Made by a program: the position numbers and the translations under genes
DNA from: Hyphodiscus hymeniophilus
Taxonomy: Eukaryota; Ascomycota; Leotiomycetes; Helotiales; Hyphodiscaceae
Direction: 5' to 3'
Assembly (NCBI GenBank): GCA_016508695.1
Contig: VNKQ01000008.1
Location: 1,860,001 to 1,924,000, forward strand
Length of the DNA: 64,000 nucleotides
Shown here: piece by piece, positions 9,107 to 20,882 of the stretch
Position numbering within the stretch: the first letter of the stretch is position 1
Layout of the letters: each line of letters opens with the position of its first letter
Notes under the pieces: model-generated
Seen by the model: the letters and a program-made list of their open reading frames with translations, nothing else
Database searches by the model: none
What the model was told of the DNA's origin: nothing

Positions 9107-11096
9107 AAACCACAATGTTTGCTTGGTTTGATTACAAAACACTTATTCAAAGACATATCACTTGTAGATACGTATTGCGGCTGAGCGCGGCTTTCGATTG
9201 GAGACGCGTGGTTGGGAGGACTACCTTCGGAAGATACTGGCTGGCTCAACAATAACGTCATTCAGATTGTGATAGCATATCATTTTCACAATTTTCTCCT
9301 ATACGTTACCCCTAAGCACCTGTGTAGTAGAGATTGAAGCCACTTAAGCGCCTAATGTGTCTTGATCTTGTTCCAGGATTGAGTTCTCAACCGAATACTC
9401 TTCTGACCCTCAATTTTGAGCCCCTAACCACTAACCCCATTCACTCTTCACTTCAAGCCCAATCTTATTTAGAAATACTCCAGATATTCTGAATATAATG
9501 CTCTTAACCAATGTTATTGAAAGTCTACTTCCAGGAAAGCAACAACTGTGGCTTTGGTAAAAGACCAGAAGTGAACTGTCAAAGGTACCATATTTGTTCC
9601 GACATCTTCACTTTCCGGCGCTTGAACTTCCAGCGATTTTTGCTTTACCATTCTAGATGCATGTTACACTCCCAACTTCACAAGTATCAGTTACGTACCA
9701 TCTGGAACTAAATACCCATCACAATCCACTTCTTATGCGGCCGGCCCCATCACACGGCATCACATTCCTCCTACTCTACACACCTTGTACTTTATTGCCG
9801 AGTTCTCTCTCCCAAGCTGGACATTATCAATTGTAGCTAGGTATATCGGATCTTGATCTCCCTGATCCCTTTCGAGGACAAACTTCCAAGCCAGCGCAGT
9901 CAAGATTCTGCCCATAATCCGGGCGAAGCTCTTATCCAAAGCTGAATGTCCCAATAAGATGGGAAACCCTGGCGGTGTAGCATATCGCAGGGTGCTTTCA
10001 ATGACTTTCTTGGTTTCCAGCTAGGCTCCTAAACTCGATAGGTTCTGCTTCCTTTGCTCGAGCCTTGACCCCAGTTTATCTTCCCTACTTCTGCGGCACC
10101 TTCCACTGGTGTTCGTAGTGGCGCTGCTGACTTTTCAAGAGCTGCTGATGAAATCTACCCCAGGGAGCTTTTCCTTTGACAAGGGATTTTCTTCTCGCAT
10201 ACACGAATACGGGTAACAAGTCTTTCCACTTCTCACAGAAGACGCCAACTGTCCGCAAGGTGGTCCAATCCGATGCCGGTAGCATCGAAAAGGGCCGCAG
10301 AAACCTTGATTAGCGTTTGACAAAGGGTATGAAGAGGCTTCAGCGTCACGACCAGCTCCAGTCGTTGCACATTGTCATCCCTTCATCCCTTATAATCATC
10401 AGCTTGCCGGTGGGAACTTTGGTGAAAGAACTCCGACAATAATTGAGTCTTGAAAGTTTGGCCGAGTCTGTGATCTCAGAGGAAATATAAAGGTGGTTTC
10501 TTAGACGGTCACGGGCTTATTCATAAATTATGAAGTGAAAGTCGTTGGTCTGGCTAACAACTACTGCAACGTTATTTGGCGTAACTGCAACACTCCCTGT
10601 CGTTCACTAGCCGCCACTGGCAAGCCTCAGCAATGAGCCTACCCACATGTATGAGCGGCCTTGTAAATTGTACTGGCGGGATCTGCGCCGCTTTGAAGAT
10701 GACACGGAGGAAATTAAGAGTGGCAGAGGTACAGTAAGAAAGGAAACCATCTGAAAAGAATCCATAGAAGTTCATTGCACAACATCCCCATAAGCATATA
10801 CCATAGAGATTTTGTCACAGGGAACTTTGATGGCGATTTGAGAGAGTGTGTAAGGGCAAGATCAAGGCCCGCTATTTTGTGTTCCCAATTATTATCCTGG
10901 ACGGAATGATTGTAAGCTATGCTTGAAATCGAGACAGCCAACGAATGCTTCTTTTTCGTTCAATGCTTCTGAAATGCGAAGCACCCAAACGCCACGCTAC
11001 GCGCCATGAATGCCGAAATGTCCATAAGTCATACGACCAGTTGGGATCAGTCCCATCTCAATTAAGCGGTCAGGATCGTAAAATGCTCCAAAGCTC
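9107..11096. other. Long gene-poor region with possible decayed coding pieces
   Basis: No intact gene. Minus-strand pieces at about 9760-10020, 10085-10285 and 10714-10941 have protein-like composition (for example VFCEKWKDLLPVFVYARRKS at 10085-10285), but they lie in different frames with many stops. I could not join them or assign a family. They could be relics of one decayed gene or chance frames. Confidence 0.3.
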
Positions 11097-13152
11097 TTAC
11101 TCATGTAATAGCCTCTCATGGACAGTCCATCTTCGCTTTTGACCCGTCTCTCGATTCTGCTCAGCTTGTCCAGGTGGTCTAGGACCTCCCCACAAGCCAC
11201 CTAAAGGTGCAACATCGTCATTTTCGTGGTTCTCTCTTTCATCTGGCACGACGGCATCATCGTTCCCATCAGGTTGTAAAGCCGAACCGAGAGGTCCTTC
11301 ATTTTCGTTCCCAAAATTGAGAATCATTTCATCATCAGCCTCTTCACTCTCCTCTCCTTTGGGTGGTGTAGGACTCCACAAGCCCATTGAGCTTTGTCGA
11401 ATGGGCACATAGCTCTTTCCAGATGCTCCAACGCCTGCAGTTGCGATACTGGCTGTTCGGCGTATACTGCCAAAGTTCCCGGATGCTGTAAATGAGCGGA
11501 CCGGTCTGTCAAAAGCTCCCTCGTTACGAATAGGTTCGCGGAACTTTGTTAACCCTGACACGGAAGGTGTTCGGGAGGATGAAGGGGTCGAACTAGCGCT
11601 GGAGCGTAGATGTTCCGTGTTAGCAACAAGTTTGACGTCGTATTGATCCGAAATCAAGATATGTCTTGAACTATTACGGGAGTGGCCAGGTGTAGAGGTG
11701 GGAGTATTGACTGGGGTGGGCTTGCGAACGGCCATCGTGAGAGAAGCCATGCCGACATCTAATAGGACTGGCTGGTTAGTCAACGCGCCAATGAGAGCAT
11801 TGCAGCCAGCTCCATGGGTAACCAGAATGAGCACAAGATCGGTATCTTCGTCTTCATCATCTGTTTCATCCAAGGTATTGGACATAGGACTGTGAGGACT
11901 TTGTGGAGTGGTCGGCGTTTTCGTTACCAATTTTCCTGGGTCATCATTCGTGTTGTACCAATTGACCATCTGTTTCAAGCCATTTCGGAACCTCTTGTGC
12001 ATTGAACTCCACTCCTCGCCATATTCTCCGCCATTACCCCACATCTGCGGTTCCCGCATACTATCCCATTGATAATCAGCATCTACACAGGCATCTCGAG
12101 CATGTGCGAAGTATCCTGGTGGTATGGGACTTGAGTTCGAAATTGCATGAGTTGGAATGGGAGGCTGATAGACTCCGTGCGCTGTAGGAGCAAAAACCGC
12201 AGGGGGGTTTGGGCTGCGAGGTCGTGCTCGACTTCCGTTACTACCCATGCTACTAAGACTGCTTGTACGGTCTCTTCTGGGAAGTGCTTGAGCTAAGCTA
12301 GACATCGAAGAGAGAACATCGTCATCTTCCCCTTTCTGGGGCAGCACAATTGGGCTTCCCCAGCCACCCGGAAAGCCTTGGGTCACTGGGGGAACTTTGG
12401 TGTAAATTTGAAGCTTGCTATAATCTTCTCTCTGTAACAACTCTGACTTGGCGCCTGTCACCATCATAATCGAGCTTGGTGGGGGGGTAATATGCTCGAA
12501 ATATTCGGGAGACAGCCATTCGCCCAGGAATGCATCAACACGAATTGCAGATTTCTTGATATTATCCGCCTCCTTCGGAGCATCGCCAACGACCTTTCCT
12601 TTGGCAGGTCCTGATATCGGTTCCAATTTCGGGGAGTTCGTCAAATTTTGCGATCGAATTTTGGGCGAGGAGTGCATTGAAGTCTTCGAGGACGAAGGGC
12701 GAGGTGTGTGGCCAGGATTCTGAGCCAGACCAGCGCTGATCGCCACGGAAGTTTGGACGCATCTTAGAAACGGCGAGCTGTGAATAATGACCCTATGTCT
12801 GCGCTTCCTATTGTTCCCTCCGTCTTGCCCTTCTTCGCCATTCGTCACAGGTATTTCATCGTCCGTTTCTCGTGTCCGCAGGATATTTGCTATGCGAGCA
12901 CCGAGCTGTTTGGATTGATTCCAGCCGCCATATGTAAGGGGAGGATCGTAAGGAGTGGGAGAAGTTAGATGCCAGTGCTTGTCTGCTGCGTCGAGACGGG
13001 CACCGTGTCTATAGAATGCAATGAGCAAAAGCAGGTACAACGCTTGAAGCCAAATAGCGCCTACGCCACTTCAAGAACGAAGATATATCTTAGAGAGGAT
13101 TGTAAATAGACACATACCTAACGACAATTACTACAGCTGGTGACCAGCCCAT
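11097..13152 (-). CDS. Histidine phosphatase (phosphoglycerate-mutase-like) family protein
   Basis: Two exons, 13152..13118 and 13008..11097, about 648 residues. The 109-bp intron (GTATGTG..CTATAG) was placed because it joins MGWSPAVVIVVRHGARLD, restoring the RHG catalytic motif (Arg12, His13) that the uninterrupted downstream frame lacks. A second core element, SSPFLRCVQT, follows near residue 100, and LVTHGAGCNALIGAL near residue 410 carries the second active-site histidine. Between and after these are long Ser/Pro-rich, probably disordered inserts, and a C-terminal tail ending KRRWTVHERLLHE. Family knowledge: this clade (UBASH3/TFC7-like) has varied or unknown substrates in fungi. A GTAAGA donor overlaps the stop codon, so an alternative C-terminus is possible. 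It is divergent from GPI8. Confidence 0.85.
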
Positions 13153-13476
13153 TTTATTGATGAGTTTGTCCCGCTAGATGTGATGCGATATATTGTCGAC
13201 TTTCTCCACCTTTGTTGATTGTCTTGAAAAGCCATGCGGGGCAGCTTTGGCTTGCATGTGACGACCAAGCATGGTTAGTCTAAGCCCGATCGGCGTTAAT
13301 AATAGCTTGGTAAACGGCGGGTGCGGATTTAAAAACGGCAACATTCAGGGGGACCCGTCAGCTAATCGACGCCTCTCAGCATGCAGCCGCAGCCAGACGT
13401 CTTCAGAGTCTACGATCATCGACGTCTCTCACCCTTCTCGCCTTGCAGCTGACTGTTTACAACAGCAAATTTCACC
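13153..13476. promoter_or_regulatory. Divergent promoter region, phosphatase / GPI8
   Basis: The 324 bases between two divergent start codons must contain both promoters. The GPI8-proximal end is CT-rich. No specific site is recognised. Confidence 0.5.
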
Positions 13477-14703
13477 ATGAAGTTACAAAACCTTCTCCAG
13501 CTTCCCCTTGTTCTCGCCTCTCTTCTCGGCCCCATGGCGGTAACAGCGGAACATACATCCAACTGGGCAGTCCTGGTCTCTACTTCAAGATTCTGGTTCA
13601 ATTATCGCCATTTAGCCAATGTCCTCTCCCTCTACCGCACCGTCAAGCGTCTCGGAATCCCCGACTCTCAAATCATCCTTATGCTCCCTGATGATATGGC
13701 ATGCAACCCGCGTAATGCATTCCCAGGAACCGTTTACAGTAATGCGGATCGCGCAGTCGACCTGTATGGAGACAACATTGAGGTGGATTACAGAGGGTAT
13801 GAGGTGACGGTTGAGAGCTTCATACGGCTACTCACAGATCGAGTTGGGGAAGAGATGCCGCGGTCCAAAAGGCTGCTCACGGATGACCGGAGCAATATCT
13901 TGGTATACATGACTGGACACGGTGGCAATGAGTTTCTCAAGTTTCAGGATGCGGAGGAGATCAGTGCCTTTGATCTGGCAGATGCGTTTGAGCAGATGTG
14001 GGAGAAGAAGAGGTCCGTCACTTTTCTCAAATGTCTAGATGTGATTTAAGATGCTGACAAGCACAGATACCACGAGCTCCTTTTCATGATCGACACCTGC
14101 CAAGCAAATACTATGTATAGCAAATTCTACTCGCCCAACATAATAGCGACGGGCTCCTCCGAAATCGACCAATCCTCCTACTCCCACCACGCAGACAACG
14201 ACGTCGGCGTTGCCGTGATCGACCGCTACACATACTACAACTTGGATTTCCTCGAGACTCAGGTTCTGGAACCGAGTTCCAAGAAGACGTTAGGGGATCT
14301 ATTTGATAGTTACGATGAGAGCAAGATCCATAGCCAGCCAGGGTTCAGATGGGATTTGTTCCCTGGCGGTGAGGAGGCAGGGAGGAATAGGTTGCTAATG
14401 GATTTCTTTGGGAATGTGCAGAACGTGGAGGTTGATGCTGGACGGAATGAGTCAGAGTGGAAGGAGGATCTTTTGGCATTGGGCAAGAAGATTGCCGAGC
14501 TGAGGGAACGGTCAGAGGATGTGCATGCGGAGAAGAATACTACGTTGATAGAGCCTCCGCTTAGAAGCCATATGTCGAGAAAGATCAGGGCGTCAAAGGT
14601 GGAGGTAGACGCTCAGTGGTGGGGGAAGAAATCAATTGGCGCCTGGGCTTTGGTTGGGTGTTCGTTGGTCTGGGGAGCGGCTTCATACTTGGAAAAGGCG
14701 TAG
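13477..14703 (+). CDS. GPI8: GPI-anchor transamidase catalytic subunit
   Basis: Two exons, 13477..14012 and 14067..14703, joined across a 54-bp intron (GTCCGT..CACAG) in the middle of an Arg codon, give about 390 residues. Seen: an N-terminal signal peptide (residues 1-24), the family opening NWAVLVSTSRFWFNYRHLAN, and the C13-peptidase catalytic pair: His148 in MTGHGGNEF and Cys190 in FMIDTCQA. A hydrophobic segment near the C-terminus (WALVGCSLVWGAASYL) fits the membrane anchor. Family knowledge: Gpi8/PIG-K cleaves the C-terminal signal of precursor proteins in the ER and transfers them to GPI. The donor GTCCGT is weak, but phase and conservation leave little doubt. Cell-wall mannoproteins depend on this enzyme. 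Confidence 0.95.
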
Positions 14704-15156
14704 CTTGGGATACCCGGTAAAGGCGTGATGATCAATGCATACGATTTTCTCTATAGCTGGCCGAAGACAAGCCCTCTTTGGCTGCCCGATCTCGCCACCT
14801 TCCTGGTCGAGGATGGGATTCTATAAGAGGCTGGTCATGCGCCGTCAGTGACTGGGCGAAGTCGAACCAAGACCCTGCCCGCAGACGCCATCTTTCAATA
14901 TTGGTAACTCTACTTGATTCTGTCTCTGAAAATCGGAGGGATGATGCCTCTAGACAATCTGAAGGTGATGCGAAAGAAAGCTTTATTGCAGAAAGAACCA
15001 AGTTCTAATACCCAACTATGCCGGAGAAGTTGGAAATGGCACTTCAAGCTTGACCAGTTGCCCATGGTCGAAATCATCGAAGCAAGTTGCTGATCTCTAT
15101 TATATGGGCCCTCTGTCGCTCTCACTCCACCCCTATCATTCTGGTACAGAAACCTT
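14704..15156. other. Convergent intergenic region
   Basis: Lies between the stop of GPI8 and the stop of the 2EXR gene, so it should hold only 3' ends. No further feature is seen. Confidence 0.5.
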
Positions 15157-16319
15157 TCACGTGCGTTGTTGAATTGCCTCCACAAACTTGATCTTCACTG
15201 TCAGCCACTGGTCAAGTTTCGGCCACAATCCACCGAGGACCCAATCTGTCTCAATCATCAGCAATCGCAACCGCGGCAGACTGCCTAGCTCCACTTACCG
15301 TTGCGGATTTGCGACCGGAGCGATTCCCTTTGTCGAACCTTTTTGGAGATGATGACACGACGAACTTCTTCAACCAAGCCATCCCAATCAATACCACGTC
15401 TGCCTAACCCATCCCAATCAATACCATGTCTGCCTAAGCCCCTTGGGAACCCAGGGCGTGGAGGGCTTCTTGGCTCGACGAATTCAATGTCTGTGGCTCC
15501 ATGCTCGACCTCCGATGCAACGACGATGATGAACTCCTCGACTTTGGGATATAATTTTGACAATATATCAAGACATGTTTCAGCTTCCCAAGACCAGATT
15601 GTATGTGTGACCGCTAGCTTTCTGATCCGCAATCCGTTGATCTCAACGGCTTTATCCTCATAAGGTAAAACAGCTTTAACATCCTGAATCCAGAATGTGT
15701 CGAGTATCGGATTAAACAAAGAAAGCTGGAGACCCTGAAAAGGAACCTCGCTTGTGATGTATACAGCCTTCTGGAGAACGTTCTGCACCATCTCTCGTGA
15801 TTCTTTACAGATATCGAGCATCGGATGCTTTCGAGTTGTTGGGAAGAACTTCCCGTAGTGGCAAACGACTCTTATGTTAATACGCATAGCTTGATGGATC
15901 TCGAACGCAACGATGCGCGGAATGGCCAATGCATAATCCCAGATTGCGGTCTGTTGAAGCTGGTCAGTGGATGCCACGGAAATGCCTCATTCCGTACCAA
16001 CCTGAATTTCTTTCGGCAGCTTGCCAAAGCAAGTAACTGTCACTCCAGCCTTATTTAGGCGCTCTGTGGCTCGTGGAGAAATTAAGTAGCCAATTTGTGA
16101 AACAAGCGCATCCATCAGACGACCCAGATGGTTGACCTGAGCAACCAGCTGAACAGAGTCTCCGCGGAAACGATTGATTGAAGTAAGAAGTGCTTTCAGC
16201 ACATCCTCGGAGACCAGGACCATCTGCGTTGTTTCGTCTTGGGGAGCGATTGGCAGTGTGGTACCATGGCTGTGAGGTTCGTCTTGGTGGGAGGTTTCTG
16301 CGTTCATGATGCCGTTCAA
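15157..16319 (-). CDS. 2EXR-domain protein of unknown function
   Basis: Three exons, 16319..16002, 15950..15299 and 15245..15157 (introns of 51 and 53 bp), give about 352 residues. The first junction restores the 2EXR signature FGKLPKEIQTAIWDYAL, followed by PRIV. The second uses a strong GTAAGT donor and adds a sensible tail (DWVLGGLWPKLDQWLTVKIK), where the unspliced frame stops quickly. Residues 1-90 are polar with a heptad-like helical part (VLKALLTSINRF, LVAQVNHLGRLMDALV). Near residue 290 a 10-residue element (GLGRxGIDWD) is present twice, matching a 30-bp tandem duplication in the DNA. Family knowledge: 2EXR genes are highly expanded in filamentous fungi and their role is unknown. Confidence 0.82.
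15379..15438 (-). repeat. In-frame 30-bp tandem duplication inside the 2EXR gene
   Basis: Two adjacent 30-bp units, 15379-15408 and 15409-15438, differ at two positions. Each encodes ten residues, so the reading frame is preserved. Confidence 0.9.
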
Positions 16320-16571
16320 AATTGATTGAGTGTCAAGAATGTATTTTCGATTGATGGCTGGAGGTTCTTCACTCAGAGAATGCGTGTCAGCTGAGGGCTT
16401 GGGATGGGGTTGTGGGAGTGGAGAAGGTCAAATATTTTCGAGGAGAAGAGAGTTAACTTAAGCGAGGCAGTGAATCCAGGAAGCACCACAGTAGGTAATC
16501 ATTACCTGAACAGAAGAAGCTCTTATAATACACACTCTCTCAATACAAGACTTGTTCGTTCATTTGACTGA
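16320..16571. promoter_or_regulatory. Upstream region of the 2EXR gene
   Basis: About 250 bases upstream of the 2EXR start, running into the tandem array. It contains a GGTAATCATTACC near-palindrome around 16495, which could be a regulator site, but I cannot name one. Confidence 0.3.
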
Positions 16572-17045
16572 TCAAAGTATGCCATTTAAAAAGGGGTAGC
16601 TCGTTTGGTTAGTCATTTACGATATTACGCGAGCACCGGACCTCTCAAAGTATGTCGCGTAAAAAGGGGTAGCTTGCAGCTAGTCATTTACGCGAGCACA
16701 AGTTGTGACAGCCTTCATGGAAGGAGGCTCCTCTACCAAGAGCTTGTTTATTTGCAGCTCAAAGTATTCCGCATAAACATGAGCAGCTTGGTTAGCTGCG
16801 GCCATGTATGCGAGCACAAGTTGTGACAACGAGGCTTCTCTACTCAAAGCATTTCGCGACAAGAGAGGTAGCTTGGTCAATTTAGTCATTCACGCAAGCA
16901 CGAGTTATGACAACGAGGCCCCTCTAACGGTGGCTCGTTCATTTCACTGCTCAAAGTATCTCGCGTAAAAGGGGGTAGCTTAGTTAGCTTCAGTCACGTA
17001 CGCGAGCACAAGTTGTGATAACAAAGCACTTCTACCAATGGCTCT
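16572..17045. repeat. Degenerate tandem array, five units
   Basis: Units start at about 16572, 16645, 16759, 16844 and 16951 with TCAAAGTAT-like sequence followed by a TCGCGTAAAA-AGGGGTAGCTT-like block, then AGTCATTTACGCGAGCAC, AAGTTGTGACAACGAGGC and CTCTACC. Some units also carry a linker like GGCTCGTTCATTTCACTG, so spacing is 73, 114, 85 and 107 bp. Units are clearly related but diverged, and no long reading frame runs through them. A partial linker precedes the first unit. Confidence 0.85.
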
Positions 17046-18015
17046 TCGTTGTTAAAGTGCTGCCACTATAATAGCGCTATAAGGTTCAGACTAAGATAGA
17101 AAGTATGTAAGTCTCAAAGTTGACCGAGTTCTTAGTGGATTATTAATTTGCCTAGGTGCCACTATGAATAGAAGACTAGTGTTTACCAACTGTTGATCTG
17201 TTGGCACACTTCATTCAGCTCTTGAGTCAGTCGACAAAGTATGTATGCTTTTTGCACGCAGTGTGCCCGTTATAATCCGCGGACATGGACACAGATCCAA
17301 TAAGTTCATTGACGACGGGTACATTAACAGTATGTAGGAAGGGTCTAAACAGCATCAAAGAAGACACTTGCGATCTGAAGGACTTCTACACCAAGTAGGC
17401 TTTTAAGTCAAAGGCAGAAACAACATCCTGAGCCCTGACTCTTTTGATCACGCTAAACAAAATGTGGCCTCTCAAAGTCTTACAAAATACAGATCAGAGA
17501 CATCAATTCTCGTACCTGTGTCGCGGCGATTGGCAGAACATCTGATTTTAAATAATGGTCCAGCATACCAGGCAAGTTTTGCCGTTTAGCCTGGGTGAAA
17601 TAAGACACAGTCGGAAATAATGTAAGGAACAATCCTAGCTTTTCTTTTTACGCAGAGTTATTTAATAATAAGTAGAAATGCATGGCAGTATCCCCCGTCA
17701 TCGAGCTTCATTGTCAATAACGTTTTCTTGAACGTCAATGATGAATAGTTTAGTTAATGAAGATTGACTAAAATGCAAAAAGTGGAGAAGTAAGAGTTGG
17801 GGCCCAATACGAGTCAATAGAGTAAGCATCAGACGTGAGGCGCACATCGAAACAGATAATGACTGAAGACTGGGTATACCGAACGTTGGCAACAAGACCT
17901 GATCTATGCTCTATGCGTATACTCCTCCGAAATCCGTCTTTAAGTGCGAATACACCCAAACCTGTCAGAATATTTTATACAGTTTATAGCCCAAATCCTT
18001 CGTTCCAGTCATCCC
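17046..18015. other. Intergenic region downstream of the carnitine carrier
   Basis: A/T-leaning sequence with short frames only. I see nothing else that can be supported. Confidence 0.4.
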
Positions 18016-19106
18016 TCATCCAAAAGTCTTGTTCATAAACTGGTGAGCCAGCTCAACACCCAAGAACGTTGCAGCATTCGCGGGAACTGCTCTCGCAAGC
18101 GCTGGTCCGAAGCCAGGGAAGAATGCCTTGAATCCTCCATTCCTATATAGCCCACTTATGACTCCACCCACAGTCGGCTTGCCATCCATGGTCTGCAGCC
18201 GTGACTTGACTGTATCGACGGGGAAGACAGGAATCCACATAGCCACACCAGCGGCGGCACCTGCACAAGTGATAGCCATCAGACTCAAGTTACCGCTCGC
18301 TTTTCCGGTAACTGGATCGACTGGTGTCAAGCTTCTCTTGATATACTCGTATGTCGCGAAGTATGCCGCTGAACCAGGACCATCTCGTGCCAGGGTAGCA
18401 AAAGAACCACGGAACACGGATCGGACGCCACCCTCCTTGTATAGTTGCCGAACAACATCAACACCACCACTGTATTTCGGCTTCTCGCCAGGAGCTAATT
18501 GCTTCTGGCCCTGAATTTGCAGTAGAACCTTGACACGCTCGAAGGGTGCAGTGATAAGCGTCATAGGGATAGCGGAGAAGAAGCCAGCAGCGGAGACTTG
18601 TGCGACGGAAAGTTGGTCGTTATGGACTGTGGAGTAGCGGCGGACGAGGCCTTTTCCTACATCGTAACCCCAGAAGGAGACGGCAACTATTACATTCTTC
18701 GTTAGCTAGGTCTTTGGAAAGCGGAACTGAAGCTTGACTTACACATAGGAGTTACGCCTACCAATGGCGCACTAACACCGGCATACAATCCTCTTCCCAA
18801 TCCATCCTTCGCAACACTTTTCCGTACCACATCAATGGCACTCTTGTATACACCGCGTTCTGCTGTCTGCAGACGCACCTTAACCAGATCAAATGGATGC
18901 CCCACGATCACCGCGCACACACCACCGAATCCTCCAGCTGCTAAACTCCTCAGTCCCTGCAGAGACTTGGTTTTAACCTCTACCACGTCTTCCTTCAATT
19001 GCTCTTTCGATTCGGGGAGGTGGGGTAGCTTGTCGGAATTGACAGGAGCAAGGGAGTCGATTTTCTGGTTGACTTGCGCGCCGATTGTGGGCGAAGTCGG
19101 TGCCAT
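18016..19106 (-). CDS. Mitochondrial carnitine/acylcarnitine carrier
   Basis: Two exons, 19106..18743 and 18686..18016, with a 56-bp intron (GTAAGT..AATAG) splitting a Phe codon, give about 344 residues. The three carrier repeats are visible, each with the Px(D/E)xx(K/R) signature: HPFDLVKVRLQT, APFERVKVLLQI and FPVDTVKSRLQT. Sequence around VAVSFWGYDVGK and the LQIQGQ element in repeat 2 match the carnitine/acylcarnitine carrier subgroup (yeast Crc1, Aspergillus AcuH). The N-terminal 55 residues are a polar extension common in filamentous fungi. Family knowledge: it exchanges acylcarnitine for carnitine across the inner mitochondrial membrane, linking peroxisomal and cytosolic acetyl or fatty acyl units to respiration. 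The subgroup assignment is likely but not certain. Confidence 0.9.
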
Positions 19107-20882
19107 TGTGAGAAATCAGATCCTGCGCGTGAGTTCGAGACGGGAGAGAAGACTGAGAGAAAACGACAAAAGGTTTTTATGGTGTTGTTGTGTGGCCGGC
19201 CAAATGCTTCTTCTCCGGGGCTCCAACAGCCTCGGCTGCACGGAGCTCGGTTGGCTGATTGGCGCTAGCCGGCTCGGATAGGGGGTAAATCTGGGGAACC
19301 GGAAGTCGCAGTTTCTATCGTATGATCAGACCAATTCTTATCTCTTGTTTAGTCTGGCGTCTTCTGGGACTTTGGTTGCACGAATGCTCAAGATTCCAGC
19401 ATGAGACACACTCAACAAGATCCTGCGAGCATGTCGAGAAGCACGGTTCGCTCTCACTTCTTCTTGTCTGCTCCCAAGGGTAGTTTACACTGCTTAAACT
19501 CAACTTACTCTCCTTAATGTCCTTCTATCTTCTCATTACAGTCTGTCTGGAAGCTTTTGCATCGCCTCTTTTCAGGCTGGAACGAGGCTCCAACCAAACT
19601 GAGTAGAAGAAGGGGCCCAAGATGTATAAAATCGTGTCCTGGAAGTATTGCAATTGCTAGATAGCTCCAGCAAAGACGGGTGCTTGGACACACTCAAGCA
19701 CTATTGCACCAATTCAAGGGCTCATAAGTATTTGTTCTTTTTTTCTCATAATCTCTTTCTCTAGAGCGTTATCTATATAGGACTACGCGTCTCGAAACAA
19801 TCCTCGCAGTACTCCATCCGTGCGGTAGTCCCATGATGTGGATCCTGTCTGTTGAGATTCCGAGATTGGGTGGTTACTTGCTAGCACTGGACGCCTTGTC
19901 ATCACGAGTGAAGTAGAGTGCCATGGGACTTCCGAGATCAAGTATAAGTTCAATAGGTTGTAACATTATCACGTACCCGTCCTTTACCTCCTCACTTTAG
20001 ATTTTTCCAAGATGTTGGTTCTATTGCTGCTATAGGTAAGAAGATCTCTTACATCCTTGTCCAAATGAGTTATTTTCTCCACCAGGTATGTACATTCTAC
20101 GTTACGGGGTCGGGTACCCATGAATAGGTTTTTGAAGACTCCAAACCCTGAGCACGTGACCATACGGGTCGTTATTGATTCATAGTAACTCACCCGTCAA
20201 CAACACTGTGGCTTCTCGCCACTCCCTTGATGCTGCGGAACGCTCAACTCTTCTCATTGCGCGGATACTCTGGTGGTTTGTGGATAGGTGATTTCGACTG
20301 AGATGAAGTCAAAGGTGGGGACGGCGATGTGGTATACATGTCTGCACCCCCATGCATGGGACGTTGTTCGTATGGAAAATCGCGAGGAGATAAATAGGAA
20401 ATCTGAATGATAAGCTTCTTTGGCCATTATGGGCCTAGTGGACCGGCAGAAACATAGGAAAAGCGCTACTCCAATGTTTGGCATGATAATCAACCCCCAC
20501 TCTACGATAACCACTTACAAGCACCAGAAGTGTCACTATTTTATTATATTTCTAACAAGTAGTACATAATTGAGGTCCCCAAGCACCCACCTTTGATGAA
20601 TGCTGACCAAGGCGTTGCTTGCCCACTCTTAGATCACGGCAACTCTTGTTGCCATCTTCTGACAAGGGCCTTATCATCAAATCCAGTTGCGGGGTACGTA
20701 TGCTTGTAACCCTTGGCAGCTAGTAGGCTGGATATCAGGGGATAGCATGATGAGCGATGCTCCTCAAGATCGTTGACCGATAAGAACTCTATGATTTGAA
20801 ATTAAATACATGAGGTGGCTCTTGTCCATTCAGGACAACTTTGTTTTCTCTAGAGTCATTTACAAGAGCACCGGCATCAGAA
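19107..20882. other. Divergent intergenic region, carrier / sugar transporter
   Basis: About 1.8 kb between two divergent genes must contain both promoters. Only short frames of low quality are seen. No RNA gene or repeat was recognised. Confidence 0.4.

Noticed and set aside
16572..17045. CRISPR-like array
   Set aside because: Units are diverged, spacing is irregular, there are no cas genes, and the genome is fungal.
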